Shown: positions 18,679 to 28,332 of the stretch, piece by piece | How positions within the stretch are numbered: position 1 is the stretch's first letter | How the letters are laid out: each line of letters opens with the position of its first letter | Source: a bacterium (Candidatus Blackallbacteria) CG13_big_fil_rev_8_21_14_2_50_49_14 | Lineage (GTDB): Bacteria > Cyanobacteriota > Sericytochromatia > UBA7694 | Direction: 5' to 3' | Length of the DNA: 64,000 nucleotides | Assembly: GCA_002783405.1 (NCBI GenBank) | Contig: PFGG01000052.1 | Location: 1 to 64,000 of the forward strand | The notes under the pieces: generated by a model | Databases searched by the model: none | What the model was told of the DNA's origin: nothing | The model's input: the letters and a program-made list of their open reading frames with translations, nothing else | Position numbers and translations under genes: made by a program

Positions 18679-19698
18679 ATGCGAATTGTACTGGATGCCC
18701 GATGTCTGGTTTTTCCTTTGCATGGAATTGCCAGATACACACGCAATTTAATTCAAAATCTTCCCCTGGCTGATACAGATCAGTTGTGGGTGCTCTATCA
18801 CCCCATGGCCTTTCAGGCCTTTGAACACAAGGGAGTCACCTGGATACCCTGGCAGGGAAAAACTTTTTCACTGCTTTCCTTTCTCGAACTGTATCTGTTT
18901 TTAAAAGAGAATCAGGTGGATCTGTTTCACAGCCCCTCTTTTTTTTGCCCGCCCTTTTTGCCCTGCCCCTGGATTTTAACCCTGCATGATTTGATCCATG
19001 TGCAGCGGGCAGAAGAGTATACATTTTTGCATCGCCTCTATTTTGCCTGGTTGCAGAAAAAAGCACGCCAGGCAGCGGGGCTGCTGACCGTTTCTGAAGT
19101 CTCGCGAGAACTGATCAAAACCTGGCTGGGCCCCCAAGCCCCAGCGATTGAAGTCAGCACTTTGGGGGTGGAAGCACATTTCACGCCCCGAGTTGAAAAT
19201 CGGGAGTTTCGTAAACATTACCATTTGCCCAAAGAATATTGGTTGTTTATTGGCAATCACAAAGCCCATAAAAATTTTAAGCTCTTAAAACAGCTTTGGC
19301 AGCAGGCCCGCGATCTGCCTGTGCTGGTCACACTTGGGTTGCCCGAATTAAACTTGCCCGGCATTCTCAATCTGCCAGGGCTTGCAGATCAGGATTTGCC
19401 CGAGCTCTATTCCCATGCCTTGGGCCTGATTGCCCCCTCTTTGACAGAGGGTTTTGGCTTGCCCCCGCTTGAGGCTTTGGCGTGTGGCATTCCGGTTCTG
19501 GCGGCAGATATCCCCGTTTTTCATGAGGTTTTAAAAGACGCTGCCAGCTATTTTGACCCGCTCTCGCCCAGCGATTTGGAGCAAAAGATCAGGCAGTTTA
19601 AAGCGCAGCGATCTGAGCAAAGGCCTGCGCTGGCCTATAGTTGGCAAAACTTGGGCAGCACGACCTATGCCTTTTATCGGCGGTGCTATGCTGCCTGA
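18679..19698 (+). CDS. Glycosyltransferase, GT4 family
   Basis: This 339-residue GT-B enzyme has the N-terminal MRIVLDARCLVFPLHGIARYTRNL, where the glycine-rich acceptor loop of GT4 glycosyltransferases lies. The donor-site signature is LIAPSLTEGFGLPPLEALACGIPVLAAD (about residues 250-280), with the E(x7)E pattern of retaining enzymes. It probably transfers a sugar from an NDP-sugar in polysaccharide or lipid-linked glycan synthesis. The next gene overlaps by 11 bp and is a second glycosyltransferase, so the two likely act in one pathway. It lies divergent from the 16926-18563 gene. Confidence 0.88.
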   Translation: MRIVLDARCLVFPLHGIARYTRNLIQNLPLADTDQLWVLYHPMAFQAFEHKGVTWIPWQGKTFSLLSFLELYLFLKENQVDLFHSPSFFCPPFLPCPWILTLHDLIHVQRAEEYTFLHRLYFAWLQKKARQAAGLLTVSEVSRELIKTWLGPQAPAIEVSTLGVEAHFTPRVENREFRKHYHLPKEYWLFIGNHKAHKNFKLLKQLWQQARDLPVLVTLGLPELNLPGILNLPGLADQDLPELYSHALGLIAPSLTEGFGLPPLEALACGIPVLAADIPVFHEVLKDAASYFDPLSPSDLEQKIRQFKAQRSEQRPALAYSWQNLGSTTYAFYRRCYAA

Positions 19699-20806
19699 AA
19701 AGACTGCCTTGATACAGGATTGGCTGATTGGCTGGGGAGGGGCAGAGCAGGTTCTGCTCGAAATCGCTCAGCTTTTTCCAGGGGCCCCGATCTATACCTC
19801 TTTGTTTGATGCTGAGCATTTGCCCGCTGAATTTCAAACCAAGCAAATTTACACTTCTTTTCTGCAGCAGCTCCCCGGTGCCTTGAAACGCCACCGTTTG
19901 ATGTTGCCCCTGATGCCCCTGGCCTTTGAACTCTTTGATTTGAATGGTTATGAACTCGTGATCAGCAGCAGCCACGCCTGTGCCAAAGGGGTGATTCCGC
20001 CCCCTGGCGCCTGCCATCTTGCCTATATTCATACCCCGATCCGCTATGCCTGGGATATGTTGCCAGCCTATTTTGCCCAGGCCCAGCCTTCCCTTTTGAA
20101 ACAGCTGTTGATGCACCCCCTGCTGCACTATCTCAGACAGTGGGACCTGCTTAACAATTTCAGAATCGATGCCATGGCCTGCAATTCGCGCTTTGTAAAA
20201 CAGCGGATTTGGCGTTACTACCGTCGAGAAGCTGAGGTGATTGCCCCGCCTGTCAAAATTCCAGAGCAGCCCCCCCTGCGGGATGAACAGGATTTTTATT
20301 TGATGGTTTCGCGTGCGGTGCCGTATAAACGCCTCGATCTGGCGATTGAGGCCTTTCGCGAAAATGGCAGAACCTTGGTCGTGGTCGGAGAGGGCCCTGA
20401 ATTATCGGCACTCAAAGCCCGGCCCCATGACAGGATTCAGTTCAAAGGCCACCTCAGTCGGGCTGAAATTGAAAAGCTTTTCCTCAGTGCCAGGGCCTTG
20501 ATCTTTCCGGGCCTAGAAGATTTTGGCATTGTGCCAGTTGAGGCCCAGGCGTTTGGCTGCCCCGTAATCGCCTTTGGGCAGGGAGGCGTGCTCGATTCGG
20601 TTTTGCCTGAAGAGACGGGCCTGTTTTTTCAGGAACAGACGGTGCAAAGTTTAAACCGTGCGCTTGAAGCCTTTGAAGCCTGTCATTTTGATCCCCTGCG
20701 GCTTTATCTCCATGCGCAGGCCTTTTCAGAACCTGCTTTCCAAAGCAAATTCAAGGCGTTTGTAGCGGCTCACTACGCAGAATTCAGACAGAAACGCGCG
20801 CTTTAG
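19688..20806 (+). CDS. Glycosyltransferase, GT4 family
   Basis: This protein has 372 residues when started at the ATG at 19688, which gives the sensible N-terminus MLPEKTALIQDWLIGWGGAEQ. The longer open frame from 19553 reads through the previous gene and is not used. The W-GGAE segment is the GT4 acceptor loop. The donor-binding half has MVSRAVPYKRLDLAIEAF, VVGEGPE and LIFPGLEDFGIVPVEAQAFGCPVIAFGQGG, ending with ETG.FF. This is typical of GT4 mannosyl/galactosyl-type transferases. It overlaps the preceding glycosyltransferase gene by 11 bp and converges with folE by 4 bp. Confidence 0.88.
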   Translation: MLPEKTALIQDWLIGWGGAEQVLLEIAQLFPGAPIYTSLFDAEHLPAEFQTKQIYTSFLQQLPGALKRHRLMLPLMPLAFELFDLNGYELVISSSHACAKGVIPPPGACHLAYIHTPIRYAWDMLPAYFAQAQPSLLKQLLMHPLLHYLRQWDLLNNFRIDAMACNSRFVKQRIWRYYRREAEVIAPPVKIPEQPPLRDEQDFYLMVSRAVPYKRLDLAIEAFRENGRTLVVVGEGPELSALKARPHDRIQFKGHLSRAEIEKLFLSARALIFPGLEDFGIVPVEAQAFGCPVIAFGQGGVLDSVLPEETGLFFQEQTVQSLNRALEAFEACHFDPLRLYLHAQAFSEPAFQSKFKAFVAAHYAEFRQKRAL

Positions 20807-21486
20807 ATCCCACCGGCAGAGCGAATCAAGCTTAAAAACTCATTGCGTGAATTCATATCGTCTTTGAAACAGCCGCCCATTTTACTGGTAATCGTTTCGC
20901 AGTTGATATCTTCAACGCCCCGGGCTTTGACACAATAGTGTTTGGCACTTACCAAAACCGCGATATCCGGGGTTTCGAGAATATGCTCAAGCGTATGGTA
21001 AATCTGCTCTGTCAAACGCTCCTGAATTTGGGGCCGTCTTGAAAAATATTCAACCACCCGGTTCATTTTGCTCAGGCCGAGTACTTTGGCGCGGGGAATA
21101 TACGCCACATGGGCATAGCCATCGATCATCACAAAATGGTGCTCGCAGGTGCTGTGCACCACGATATTCTTTTCAATCACCATCGAATCGTAGCCCATTT
21201 TGTTTTCAACCGCTGTAATCTTGGGGAAATTTTGCGGATCCAAACCCCAGTACATTTCATTGATAAACATCGTCGCCACCCGTTGGGGCGTATCCTTTAG
21301 GCTATCATCTTTAAGATCCAGGCCCATCACGGTTAAAATATCGCGAAAACTTTTTTCAATCGCGGTGACCTTTTCAGGGGGGCTCATTTGGTAATTATTG
21401 CGTGGGGTTTCAACCCCTTTGCTTAAGAGATAATCCAAAACTTTTTGTCCAAGCTTGGCATCTGTTTTACTACAATCGAGGCTCAT
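20803..21486 (-). CDS. folE: GTP cyclohydrolase I
   Basis: FolE converts GTP to 7,8-dihydroneopterin triphosphate, the first step of tetrahydrofolate and related pterin synthesis. The 227-residue length fits the bacterial enzyme. Visible are the zinc ligands in STCEHHF (C114, H117 region) and the second cysteine in KHYCVKARG. The substrate motifs are HVAYIPRAKVLGLSKMNRVVEYFSRRPQIQERLTEQI, followed by the C-terminal SKMGGCFKDD. It forms a single-gene unit after the terminator at 21586-21610. Confidence is high. Confidence 0.96.
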   Translation of the reverse strand: MSLDCSKTDAKLGQKVLDYLLSKGVETPRNNYQMSPPEKVTAIEKSFRDILTVMGLDLKDDSLKDTPQRVATMFINEMYWGLDPQNFPKITAVENKMGYDSMVIEKNIVVHSTCEHHFVMIDGYAHVAYIPRAKVLGLSKMNRVVEYFSRRPQIQERLTEQIYHTLEHILETPDIAVLVSAKHYCVKARGVEDINCETITSKMGGCFKDDMNSRNEFLSLIRSAGGI

Positions 21487-21585
21487 TCAAAAGACTCCTT
21501 CTTCAGTTGCGGATCATTGCACTTGATTGAGTGTAGCCCAGTGAACAGGTTTTTCTCAAGCAGGAAGGAGCTGAAAATTCGCAAG

Positions 21586-21610
21586 AAAAAAGGGGGAATT
21601 GCTTCCCCCT
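21586..21610 (-). terminator. Rho-independent terminator after mtaB
   Basis: On the minus strand an 8-bp stem (agggggaa/ttccccct, loop gcaa) is followed by a run of six T. It lies downstream of the mtaB stop and upstream of folE, separating the two leftward units. Confidence 0.8.
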
Positions 21611-21772
21611 ACAGGGTTCAAGGAATTTAAGGACTTACCCAGTGGGTAAACAGTGAATCATAAAACGCTGGATTACACCGCAGCCAAAAAAGTTGATTCA
21701 GGCTTAAGCTGGCTGCATATTATATGTTTCCCAGGCTTAAACAAGAATATGTATCAGAAAAGCAACTTTTTA

Positions 21773-23116
21773 CTATCTTTTTACATTTGACGCAGAATGG
21801 ACGCGCCTGCCACGCACAGATTCCCGATCGGGATTGATATCAAGAACCTCAACCTCAAGAAATCTATTGTGATCTTCTGCACTGCAACCGGGAACCTGAA
21901 CCCGCAGATAATGCGGCGTATAGCCTTTGCCCAGGCCCTCTTTGCTGATCGTTTCGATCAATACTTTGACGGTTTTCCCTTGCCAGGACTGCATCCAGGC
22001 CGACTGTTGTTTGTGGCTCAGTTCCAACAAACGCTGGGAGCGAGCTTCAATCACCGCTTCGGGCAGCTTGTCTTTCATAAAGGCTGCACGGGTGCCGGGT
22101 CTGACTGAAAAAGGAAAGACGTGAATTTTATGAATGCCCAGTTCTTCCATCAATTGGTAGGAGGCTTCAAAATCTTGATCTGTTTCACCGGGAAAGCCGA
22201 CGATCATATCTGTTGTCAGGGAGATATCTGGCATGGCGGCTTTGAGTGCCAGTACGGTTTTGCGAATTCCCGCCTGGGTGTCTCTGCGCCGCATGCGTTC
22301 CAAAACCGTGTCTGAGCCACTTTGGATTGGAATATGTAAGAATCTGCAGATTCTGGGGGAGTTTGCCATGGCTTCAATCATGCGTGGGCTGATTTCATGG
22401 GGGTCAATTGAACTCAGGCGCACAGCTGTGATTTCTGTTTCAGAATTGATACGTTCCAAGAGTTGATCGAGGGCATGGGTATTTTTTTCATGGCCCAAGG
22501 CGCCCAGATGCACGGCTGTCAGAACCACTTCCTGGTAGCCCAAAGCATGGGCCAGGTTTAAACGTTTGATGATTTCATCTGTCTCCAGGCTGCGAACGGT
22601 GCCCCGGCGGGCCGGAATAATGCAAAAGGCGCAGGATTCAAAACAGCCATCGGCAACTTTCAAATTCAGGCGCGTGGTGCGCGATTCATGCACTGGCGGA
22701 AAGGGCCGTTCAAACTGAGGGTGGGGCGCTTCGCCCAGAAAGCGGTGAAGCTCTTCAACCAGACTTTCTTTGCTCAGGTTGGGAATATACAGATCGGCAA
22801 TCCCCTCCATTTCAGGATGGCCTTGCAAAGAGCGTCCTGCGCAACCTGTCACCACGACGGTGGCTGCCGGATTGCGACGCCGGGCCTGGCGAATCATCTG
22901 ACGCGACTGGCGCTCTGCTTCAAGGGTGACAGCACAGGTATTGATGATATAGATATCTGCGCTTTCGCGGTAATCGACGATTTTCCAACCGCTTTCCAGG
23001 CTGTGTTCACGGTAGGTACTTTCTTCTGCCTGATTGAGGCGGCAGCCCAAGGCCAAAAAAGCGACGGAACGCAGGCTGGCAGGATTCGGCGGTTTAAGTG
23101 AGGGGGCGGTTGACAT
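21773..23116 (-). CDS. mtaB: tRNA (N6-threonylcarbamoyladenosine-37)-C2-methylthiotransferase
   Basis: This 447-residue radical SAM methylthiotransferase modifies t6A37 to ms2t6A in tRNAs reading ANN codons. The N-terminal UPF0004 domain has its three cluster cysteines in GCRLNQ (C25), NTCAVT (C61) and TGCAGR (C92). The radical SAM cluster motif is CFESCAFC (C158, C162, C165) followed by IIPARRG. The NTCAVT and GCR.NQ.E forms favour MtaB over MiaB or RimO. A C-terminal TRAM-like barrel begins around GKTVKVLIE. Its start directly abuts the stop of the upstream secreted-protein gene. Confidence 0.92.
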   Translation of the reverse strand: MSTAPSLKPPNPASLRSVAFLALGCRLNQAEESTYREHSLESGWKIVDYRESADIYIINTCAVTLEAERQSRQMIRQARRRNPAATVVVTGCAGRSLQGHPEMEGIADLYIPNLSKESLVEELHRFLGEAPHPQFERPFPPVHESRTTRLNLKVADGCFESCAFCIIPARRGTVRSLETDEIIKRLNLAHALGYQEVVLTAVHLGALGHEKNTHALDQLLERINSETEITAVRLSSIDPHEISPRMIEAMANSPRICRFLHIPIQSGSDTVLERMRRRDTQAGIRKTVLALKAAMPDISLTTDMIVGFPGETDQDFEASYQLMEELGIHKIHVFPFSVRPGTRAAFMKDKLPEAVIEARSQRLLELSHKQQSAWMQSWQGKTVKVLIETISKEGLGKGYTPHYLRVQVPGCSAEDHNRFLEVEVLDINPDRESVRGRRVHSASNVKR

Positions 23117-23881
23117 TTAATAAGCTCCGGGTCTGAGGGGATGGGAGGGGTAATAATAGCCCCCTCCTCCAAATGGAAAATCCCAAATCTGATATTTGTT
23201 GATACCGGGCAGTTTACCACTGTAGTTTATTTCCAGGGAAGTTGAAGCGCCGGGCATGAGGGGACGGGGCAGGAATATTTTCAAACGGCCCTGGTGGTGC
23301 TGGTATTTTAAAGCACTGCCAGCACTTTTGACCGATGTGACGTGAAAGGCTGAACTCAAGCCCAAAGGCAGGGCTTTGAGCGCCGTTTGGCCCGAATCTT
23401 TGAGTGCAGCCAGGGCTTTGGCCTGAATTTTCAGATGGGCTTCAACCTGAAAGCGACTCTGTGCCGGAATCGTCTGATAATCCAATTGGTAATCCTGAAT
23501 CGAAAAATAGGGGGATTCCGGGCCCGTTTCGATGTTTGCAAGTGCCTGGATCTGAAGCTGGGTCTGGGAGGTTTGTCGTGTGCCAGCAGCGTTCATATAC
23601 ACAATTAAGAGTCCGCCCTGGTGACTAAAGCGCAAAGGCGTTCCCGCTTGGTAAACCCCTTCAATTTGGCGATCGGCGGGGAGATAAAAGCGAAAACTGG
23701 CGGGCAGGGTGCCTGCACTGAGGGTCAGCCAGGTCGAAATTTGCATTTGACTTCCCTCGTTCTCAATTGCCAGATGTGCGTTAATTTTTTCAATCTGGGG
23801 CAAAGTCGTTTGGGCTTTGAGCAAAAGGCAGACCAAAGCCAGACTACCGGCTTGAATCCATCTTTGAAAGGGGTTTTTCAT
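23117..23881 (-). CDS. Secreted protein resembling an M1 peptidase N-terminal domain
   Basis: I start it at the ATG at 23881, which overlaps the preceding stop as ATGA and gives a clear signal peptide (MKNPFQRWIQAGSLALVCLLLKAQT). The 254-residue product is beta-rich. In its order of strands and the phrase LEINYSGKLPGINKYQIWDFPFGGGGYYYP it resembles the N-terminal beta-saddle domain of M1 aminopeptidases and related DUF proteins. It ends there, without the GAMEN and HEXXH catalytic region. It is either a stand-alone domain or a truncated relic. It is coupled to mtaB downstream and a membrane protein upstream. Confidence 0.65.
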   Translation of the reverse strand: MKNPFQRWIQAGSLALVCLLLKAQTTLPQIEKINAHLAIENEGSQMQISTWLTLSAGTLPASFRFYLPADRQIEGVYQAGTPLRFSHQGGLLIVYMNAAGTRQTSQTQLQIQALANIETGPESPYFSIQDYQLDYQTIPAQSRFQVEAHLKIQAKALAALKDSGQTALKALPLGLSSAFHVTSVKSAGSALKYQHHQGRLKIFLPRPLMPGASTSLEINYSGKLPGINKYQIWDFPFGGGGYYYPSHPLRPGAY

Positions 23882-24423
23882 GGGGTTTGCAGGCGGGGCT
23901 GGGTCGCTAAGATCGCTTGCACTAGCCAAGCCAATTCTGATTCAGGCAGGCCTCCACCCAAACACAGGTTTTCCTCAGCTGAAAGGGTTTCAAAACAAAT
24001 AACGGGCTGGCTGCGGTTTCTCCCTGTCGCCAGCGTTTTCAGATAAATATTTTTCAGCGCAGATTGTTCTATCCTTTGCCAGGCCTCAGCGCTGAACTGA
24101 TCCTCTGGCCCTTCCCAAAAATGGAGCGTCTTGGCAAGCGCTTCCAGTCTGAAGACTTTTTTGCGCATCTGTTCTGTTCCCAAACCATAGAAAAGAGTTC
24201 CCAGGCCCAGCAAGGCCGGAAACAGACCGGGGTAGCCAGGTGCCAGCAGACTTAGATACTCCAGGCCTGCCAAGAGCAAGGTACTTGCAGCCAAAACTGA
24301 AATTTTGATCAGGGGGGTTCGCAGCAGCGGATCTGTCCAAGCAATCACATGGCTGCGAGCCAGCCAGCCTTCAGCATCTGTTTCAAACTGAATCAAGCCA
24401 TTGGGGGAAGTTTGCACGGCCAT
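23878..24423 (-). CDS. Hypothetical membrane protein
   Basis: This 181-residue protein has two adjacent hydrophobic segments at about residues 38-78 (LIKISVLAASTLLLAGLEYL and FPALLGLGTLFYGLG) and soluble flanks. No family is recognised. A good ribosome site (caggaac) precedes the ATG. Its stop overlaps the start of the secreted protein gene (ATGA), so the three genes to mtaB probably form one operon. Confidence 0.7.
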   Translation of the reverse strand: MAVQTSPNGLIQFETDAEGWLARSHVIAWTDPLLRTPLIKISVLAASTLLLAGLEYLSLLAPGYPGLFPALLGLGTLFYGLGTEQMRKKVFRLEALAKTLHFWEGPEDQFSAEAWQRIEQSALKNIYLKTLATGRNRSQPVICFETLSAEENLCLGGGLPESELAWLVQAILATQPRLQTP

Positions 24424-24561
24424 GTTCCTGTGAAACCTTTATCTAAGAGAATGCCATCAGTTTAGCATTCTTGCAAATTCAAGGCCAATTCCTGGGCCTG
24501 CTGACGACCGGGTCTGAAACTGAGATTGCTTCAGCTTGGTAAAAAGGATTTTGGCAGACTG

Positions 24562-24570
24562 TGTTAAAAT
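24562..24570 (+). promoter_or_regulatory. Extended -10 element
   Basis: TG-T-TAAAAT at 24562-24570 fits an extended -10 box about 28 bp before the diguanylate cyclase start. No matching -35 box is seen at the usual spacing. Confidence 0.3.
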
Positions 24571-24598
24571 GCCTTTTATTTCTTAGGGTAGGTGGCGG

Positions 24599-25570
24599 AT
24601 GGGCATTTCAATCTTTACGCAAAAGGCTTTTTCAAACCTCTTGCTGGCAAATTCAGATCTTTTTGAAAATGCCCCTTTGCAGCTGGTTCAATCAGAAGCT
24701 GAACTGATCGGGCTGCTTGACTCAAAGAGCCATTCTATAAATGAATGTTCAGATATTTTTGTGGTCAATCCTGCTCTGGTGCATGAAGAAGCATGGCCCA
24801 AACTCAAGCATTTTGCACAAATGGGCACACTCTGGCTGAGTCTTGAAACCTCTGCAAACTTAAAGCAGATTCTTGAAAGTACGGGGGCCCATGAAAGTTT
24901 TCTGAACCCAATTGAACCTGAACTTTTGAGATACCGGCTTGAAAAGGCTGTTCAAACCTGGCAATTTAAACAGGAAAGTTTGAGACTGACGCAGGAAAAC
25001 CGAAGTCTGCGCGATGAGGTCTTGCAACTGAAAGAACGCCTGATCCAGAATTCAGGTCGCGATCCCTTAACCGGCCTCAGCCATCTCGAGGCCTTTTATC
25101 AGGTGCTGGAACGTGAATGGCGACGCGCTGTGCGTGAGCAGTATTATATGTCGTTGCTGCTGGTCGATATGGATTTTTTCATTCAAATCAACCAAACCTA
25201 TGGCACAGATTGCGGCGATCTCTGTTTGCAGAAAGTGGGCGAAATCTTAAACCACTATCCGTTGCGCCCAGGCGATTTAACTGCCCGTTATGGCGGGGAA
25301 GAGTTTGTTGTGCTTTTGCCCAATACCAGTCTCGAGGGCGCGCGTGCGGTGGCCGAAACCCTGCGTAAAAGTATTGAAGATCTGCAGATTGAGTTTGAGC
25401 AAAAACTGATTCCTCTGACGGCCAGCCTGGGGGGAGCGACGCTGTATGTACATGACGATGCTCAGAGCCCCCAATTGCTCTTTGATGCCGCTCAAAAATC
25501 CTTGCAGGAAGCGAAAATTGCGGGTAAAAATTTCGCGTGCCTGGTCGATCTCTCTGAAAATATGCTTTAA
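24599..25570 (+). CDS. Diguanylate cyclase (GGDEF)
   Basis: This 323-residue protein makes the second messenger c-di-GMP from two GTP. Residues 1-120 look like a degenerate receiver or other alpha/beta sensory domain without an obvious phospho-acceptor triad. A coiled-coil linker follows at about 122-152 ([22 protein letters not shown]). The cyclase domain has DPLTGL (155-160), LLVDMDFF (187-194) and GGEEF (232-236). RPGD sits exactly five residues before GGEEF and is an intact inhibitory I-site, so product feedback is expected. A GGTGG-type ribosome site precedes the ATG. It converges with the cNMP-binding gene by 4 bp. Confidence 0.9.
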   Translation: MGISIFTQKAFSNLLLANSDLFENAPLQLVQSEAELIGLLDSKSHSINECSDIFVVNPALVHEEAWPKLKHFAQMGTLWLSLETSANLKQILESTGAHESFLNPIEPELLRYRLEKAVQTWQFKQESLRLTQENRSLRDEVLQLKERLIQNSGRDPLTGLSHLEAFYQVLEREWRRAVREQYYMSLLLVDMDFFIQINQTYGTDCGDLCLQKVGEILNHYPLRPGDLTARYGGEEFVVLLPNTSLEGARAVAETLRKSIEDLQIEFEQKLIPLTASLGGATLYVHDDAQSPQLLFDAAQKSLQEAKIAGKNFACLVDLSENML

Positions 25571-25998
25571 ATGCTCTGATTCTGATGGTAGCCCAGTTCT
25601 TTTTTGAACTGGAGATCCATAATATGCATCCGCTCTGCCATCAGGCGAATCAATTTCAAAGCCAGAACGGGGTATTTTTCAAGCAATGAAAAAAACATAT
25701 CACGATCTAAAACAATCAGTTTGGCGTGTGATTCTGCCTCTACGCTGGCTGTGCGCGGTAAATTGTTAAAAAGAGCCATTTCGCCAAAGACATCTCCGGC
25801 AGAGAGCGAACACAGGGAACGTTTGAGTTTGTTTTGCTGAATAAAAATATTGACGATGCCATTCAGTACAAAATAAATTTTATCGCCTAAATCACCTTCA
25901 GAGAAAATGAGTTCGCCACTTTCGTATTCAACTGCGTATTTGGGAGCCAATAACGCTAAAACCTTGGCATATGCTTTTTCAGAATCAATCGAAGGCAT
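25567..25998 (-). CDS. Cyclic nucleotide-binding domain protein
   Basis: From the ATG at 25998, which has a gagg ribosome site, the protein has 143 residues. An upstream extension of the open frame to 26148 overlaps the divergent gene's promoter region and lacks domain character. The single domain is a cAMP-receptor-type beta-roll: [25 protein letters not shown], then [22 protein letters not shown], the phosphate-binding cassette with its arginine. There is no helix-turn-helix, so it is not a transcription factor by itself. It may respond to cAMP or another cyclic nucleotide and act through a partner. Its neighbour is a diguanylate cyclase. Confidence 0.85.
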   Translation of the reverse strand: MPSIDSEKAYAKVLALLAPKYAVEYESGELIFSEGDLGDKIYFVLNGIVNIFIQQNKLKRSLCSLSAGDVFGEMALFNNLPRTASVEAESHAKLIVLDRDMFFSLLEKYPVLALKLIRLMAERMHIMDLQFKKELGYHQNQSI

Positions 25999-26135
25999 TT
26001 CAGTTTCCTCAACTTCTGCGTGGTGGATAGGATTATAAAGGAAAAAACGATTTTTTGCACCTTTGCGGCTCGCTTTTTTCAACCCCGGCAGAGAGTATAA
26101 TACCTGTGCACGAAATTGACAGAAAGGCCGAGAAA

Positions 26136-27059
26136 ATGCCCGAAACATCCCTCCAATACCTTGCCAAGCAATTGAAAGATCCAGATGAATTTCAACGCTG
26201 TGCAGCCGTACATGCCCTGGGAAGAATTGGACTTGCTGAAGCCCATCCCTATTTGCTTAAGGCTCTGAAAGATGCGCATTTTGAAGTGCGTGAGGCGGCT
26301 GCCTGGGGCTTGGGAGAAGCCCAGGTGACAGAAGCCATTCCAGATTTGCTGGCGGCCTTAAACGATCCCCATCCTGTGGCCTGGGCTGCCGTGGCAGAAG
26401 CTTTGGGTCTGCTCAATGTGTTTGAGGCCATTCCCCAGTTTATCGCAGCGCTAGATGCGCCTGAGGCTCCAAAACGGGCAGCCTCCGCCTGGTGTTTGGG
26501 GATTCTTTCTGTGAGAGAGGCGATTCCTGCCTTGATACAGCGGGTTCAGGACCCAGATGACGAGGTGCGTGCGGCAGCGATTCAGGCTTTGGGCGATTTG
26601 CAAGCCCAAGAAGCGATTCCTGCTTTGATTCCAGCCCTCAGCGATCAGGTTTCGGGCGTTTGCAGCAATGCCGCACTGGCCCTGGGGCAACTCAAAGCCG
26701 ATGCAGCCATTGCCGAATTGATCAAGGCCCTCGAAAACCTGGGCTCAGAGGTGCGCAGCAATGCGGCCTGGGCCTTGGGTCAGGTACGGGCCACAGCGGC
26801 GAGAGCGGCGCTTGAAACTTTGCTGAAAGATTTTGTTGCAGAGGTCAGAGGCACAGCCCTTTGGGCCTTGGGCGAAATTCAAGCCCCTGAGAGTTTACCG
26901 GCTTTGATTGAGACCCTGGCGGATCCTGACGCTGAAGTTCAGGCCCAGGCCATTGAGAGCCTGGGCCAATTTGGAGCAGCTGCCGAGCAGGCTTTGCAAG
27001 CCGCACTCAGCCATGAAAATTCAGACATTCGCGCAGTCGCCAGCAAGTGTCTGGCTTAG
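26136..27059 (+). CDS. HEAT-repeat (PBS lyase-like) protein
   Basis: This 307-residue protein starts at the ATG at 26136 (MPETSLQYLAKQLKDPDEFQR). It is made almost entirely of about nine HEAT-like repeats of 31 residues, with the pattern A.wALG.i....AIP.Li.aL.D....Vr. The same repeat is found in phycobilin lyase-type and other scaffold proteins. Such proteins usually bind other proteins, and nothing here indicates catalysis. It diverges from the cNMP-binding gene and converges with nuoF. Confidence 0.85.
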   Translation: MPETSLQYLAKQLKDPDEFQRCAAVHALGRIGLAEAHPYLLKALKDAHFEVREAAAWGLGEAQVTEAIPDLLAALNDPHPVAWAAVAEALGLLNVFEAIPQFIAALDAPEAPKRAASAWCLGILSVREAIPALIQRVQDPDDEVRAAAIQALGDLQAQEAIPALIPALSDQVSGVCSNAALALGQLKADAAIAELIKALENLGSEVRSNAAWALGQVRATAARAALETLLKDFVAEVRGTALWALGEIQAPESLPALIETLADPDAEVQAQAIESLGQFGAAAEQALQAALSHENSDIRAVASKCLA

Positions 27060-27062
27060 CGC

Positions 27063-28331
27063 TTAAACCCCAGCCAATTTGGGCAGCAGGGCTTCAAACT
27101 CTGAACGGAATTTGGTCAGATAGGAACGGGTCGGCATGGTGGCTGCTGCTGCCAAGGGGCAAACAGTGCGGCCTTCCATCTGATTGGCGATATCGAGAAT
27201 TTTTTCGACATCATCAGCGGTGCCCTGCCCTTTGAGCAGATTTTTCATGGTGCGGTGCAACCAACCCGTGCCTTCGCGGCAAGGGCTGCATTGTCCACAG
27301 GATTCATGGGCATAAAAGTGCAGGAGATTGGTGATCACTTCGACCATATGGGTGTCTTCGTCCATCACGATAATGCCTGCGGAGCCAAACATGGTGCCTG
27401 CAGCTGCAAGCGCTTCGTAGTCCATGGTGATGGTTTCGCATTCCTCAGGCGTCAAAACCGGGGTTGAAGACCCGCCAGGAATCACGGCTTTGAGTTTTTT
27501 ACCGCCCCGCACTCCCCCACCGTATTCATTGATCAGAGTCATGAGGGGAATTCCCAATTCCTCTTCATACACGCCGGGTTTGTTGACATGGCCACTGATG
27601 CCAAACAAACGGGTGCCCGGACTTTTTTCAGTGCCCAGTTCGGCATAGGCTTTGCCGCCGTTTTGCAGAATCCAGGGTATATTGGCAATCGTTTCAACAT
27701 TGTTAATAATCGTGGGGCAGCCAAACAAGCCCGCCACCGCAGGAAAAGGCGGTTTGAGCCGGGGATAGCCGCGTTTGCCTTCCAATGATTCCAGCAGGGC
27801 GGTTTCTTCTCCGCAGATATACGCACCTGCGCCACGGTGCACGACAATATCCAGTTTAAAATCTGTGCCCAGACATTTTTCACCAATCACGCCCTGGGCA
27901 TAGGCTTCAGCCACAGCTTGAGAAAGATGCACTTCGGGCAGATGAAATTCTCCCCGGATATAGACAAAGGCCTGATGAACACCCAGGGCATAGCTGGAGA
28001 TCAAAATGCCTTCAACCAGCATATGGGGATCCCATTCCATGATTTGACGGTCTTTAAACGTACCCGGTTCACTTTCATCGGCATTGACCGTCAGATAGCG
28101 GGGAACCCCTTCAGGCTTGGCGAGAAAGCTCCATTTCATGCCAGCCGGAAAGCCTGCGCCGCCCCGACCTCTCAAGCCCGAGGTTTTGACTTCAGCCGTC
28201 ACTTCATCGGGCTGGAATTCGCTCAAGACTTTTTTTGCGGTTTCGTATCCACCGCGCGCAACGTAATGATCATAGGTCCAGGCCTGATCTACGCCGAAAT
28301 AATTGGAGAGAATTTTGACTTTGGGCGCCAT
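27063..28331 (-). CDS. nuoF: NADH-quinone oxidoreductase subunit F
   Basis: NuoF is the NADH- and FMN-binding subunit of respiratory complex I. The NADH site is [19 protein letters not shown] is contacted by [13 protein letters not shown] and [16 protein letters not shown], and the N3 4Fe-4S cluster motif is [15 protein letters not shown] with a later C.PLAAA. The product has 422 residues. I start it at the ATG at 28331, which follows an AAGGAGG ribosome site. A longer frame to 28361 overlaps nuoE. It is the last gene of the nuoCDEF run. Confidence 0.96.
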   Translation of the reverse strand: MAPKVKILSNYFGVDQAWTYDHYVARGGYETAKKVLSEFQPDEVTAEVKTSGLRGRGGAGFPAGMKWSFLAKPEGVPRYLTVNADESEPGTFKDRQIMEWDPHMLVEGILISSYALGVHQAFVYIRGEFHLPEVHLSQAVAEAYAQGVIGEKCLGTDFKLDIVVHRGAGAYICGEETALLESLEGKRGYPRLKPPFPAVAGLFGCPTIINNVETIANIPWILQNGGKAYAELGTEKSPGTRLFGISGHVNKPGVYEEELGIPLMTLINEYGGGVRGGKKLKAVIPGGSSTPVLTPEECETITMDYEALAAAGTMFGSAGIIVMDEDTHMVEVITNLLHFYAHESCGQCSPCREGTGWLHRTMKNLLKGQGTADDVEKILDIANQMEGRTVCPLAAAATMPTRSYLTKFRSEFEALLPKLAGV

Positions 28332-28332
28332 C

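Noticed and set aside
21620-21772. Possible tRNA or small RNA between folE and mtaB
   Set aside because: Only a terminator and a small hairpin are seen; no cloverleaf could be drawn.
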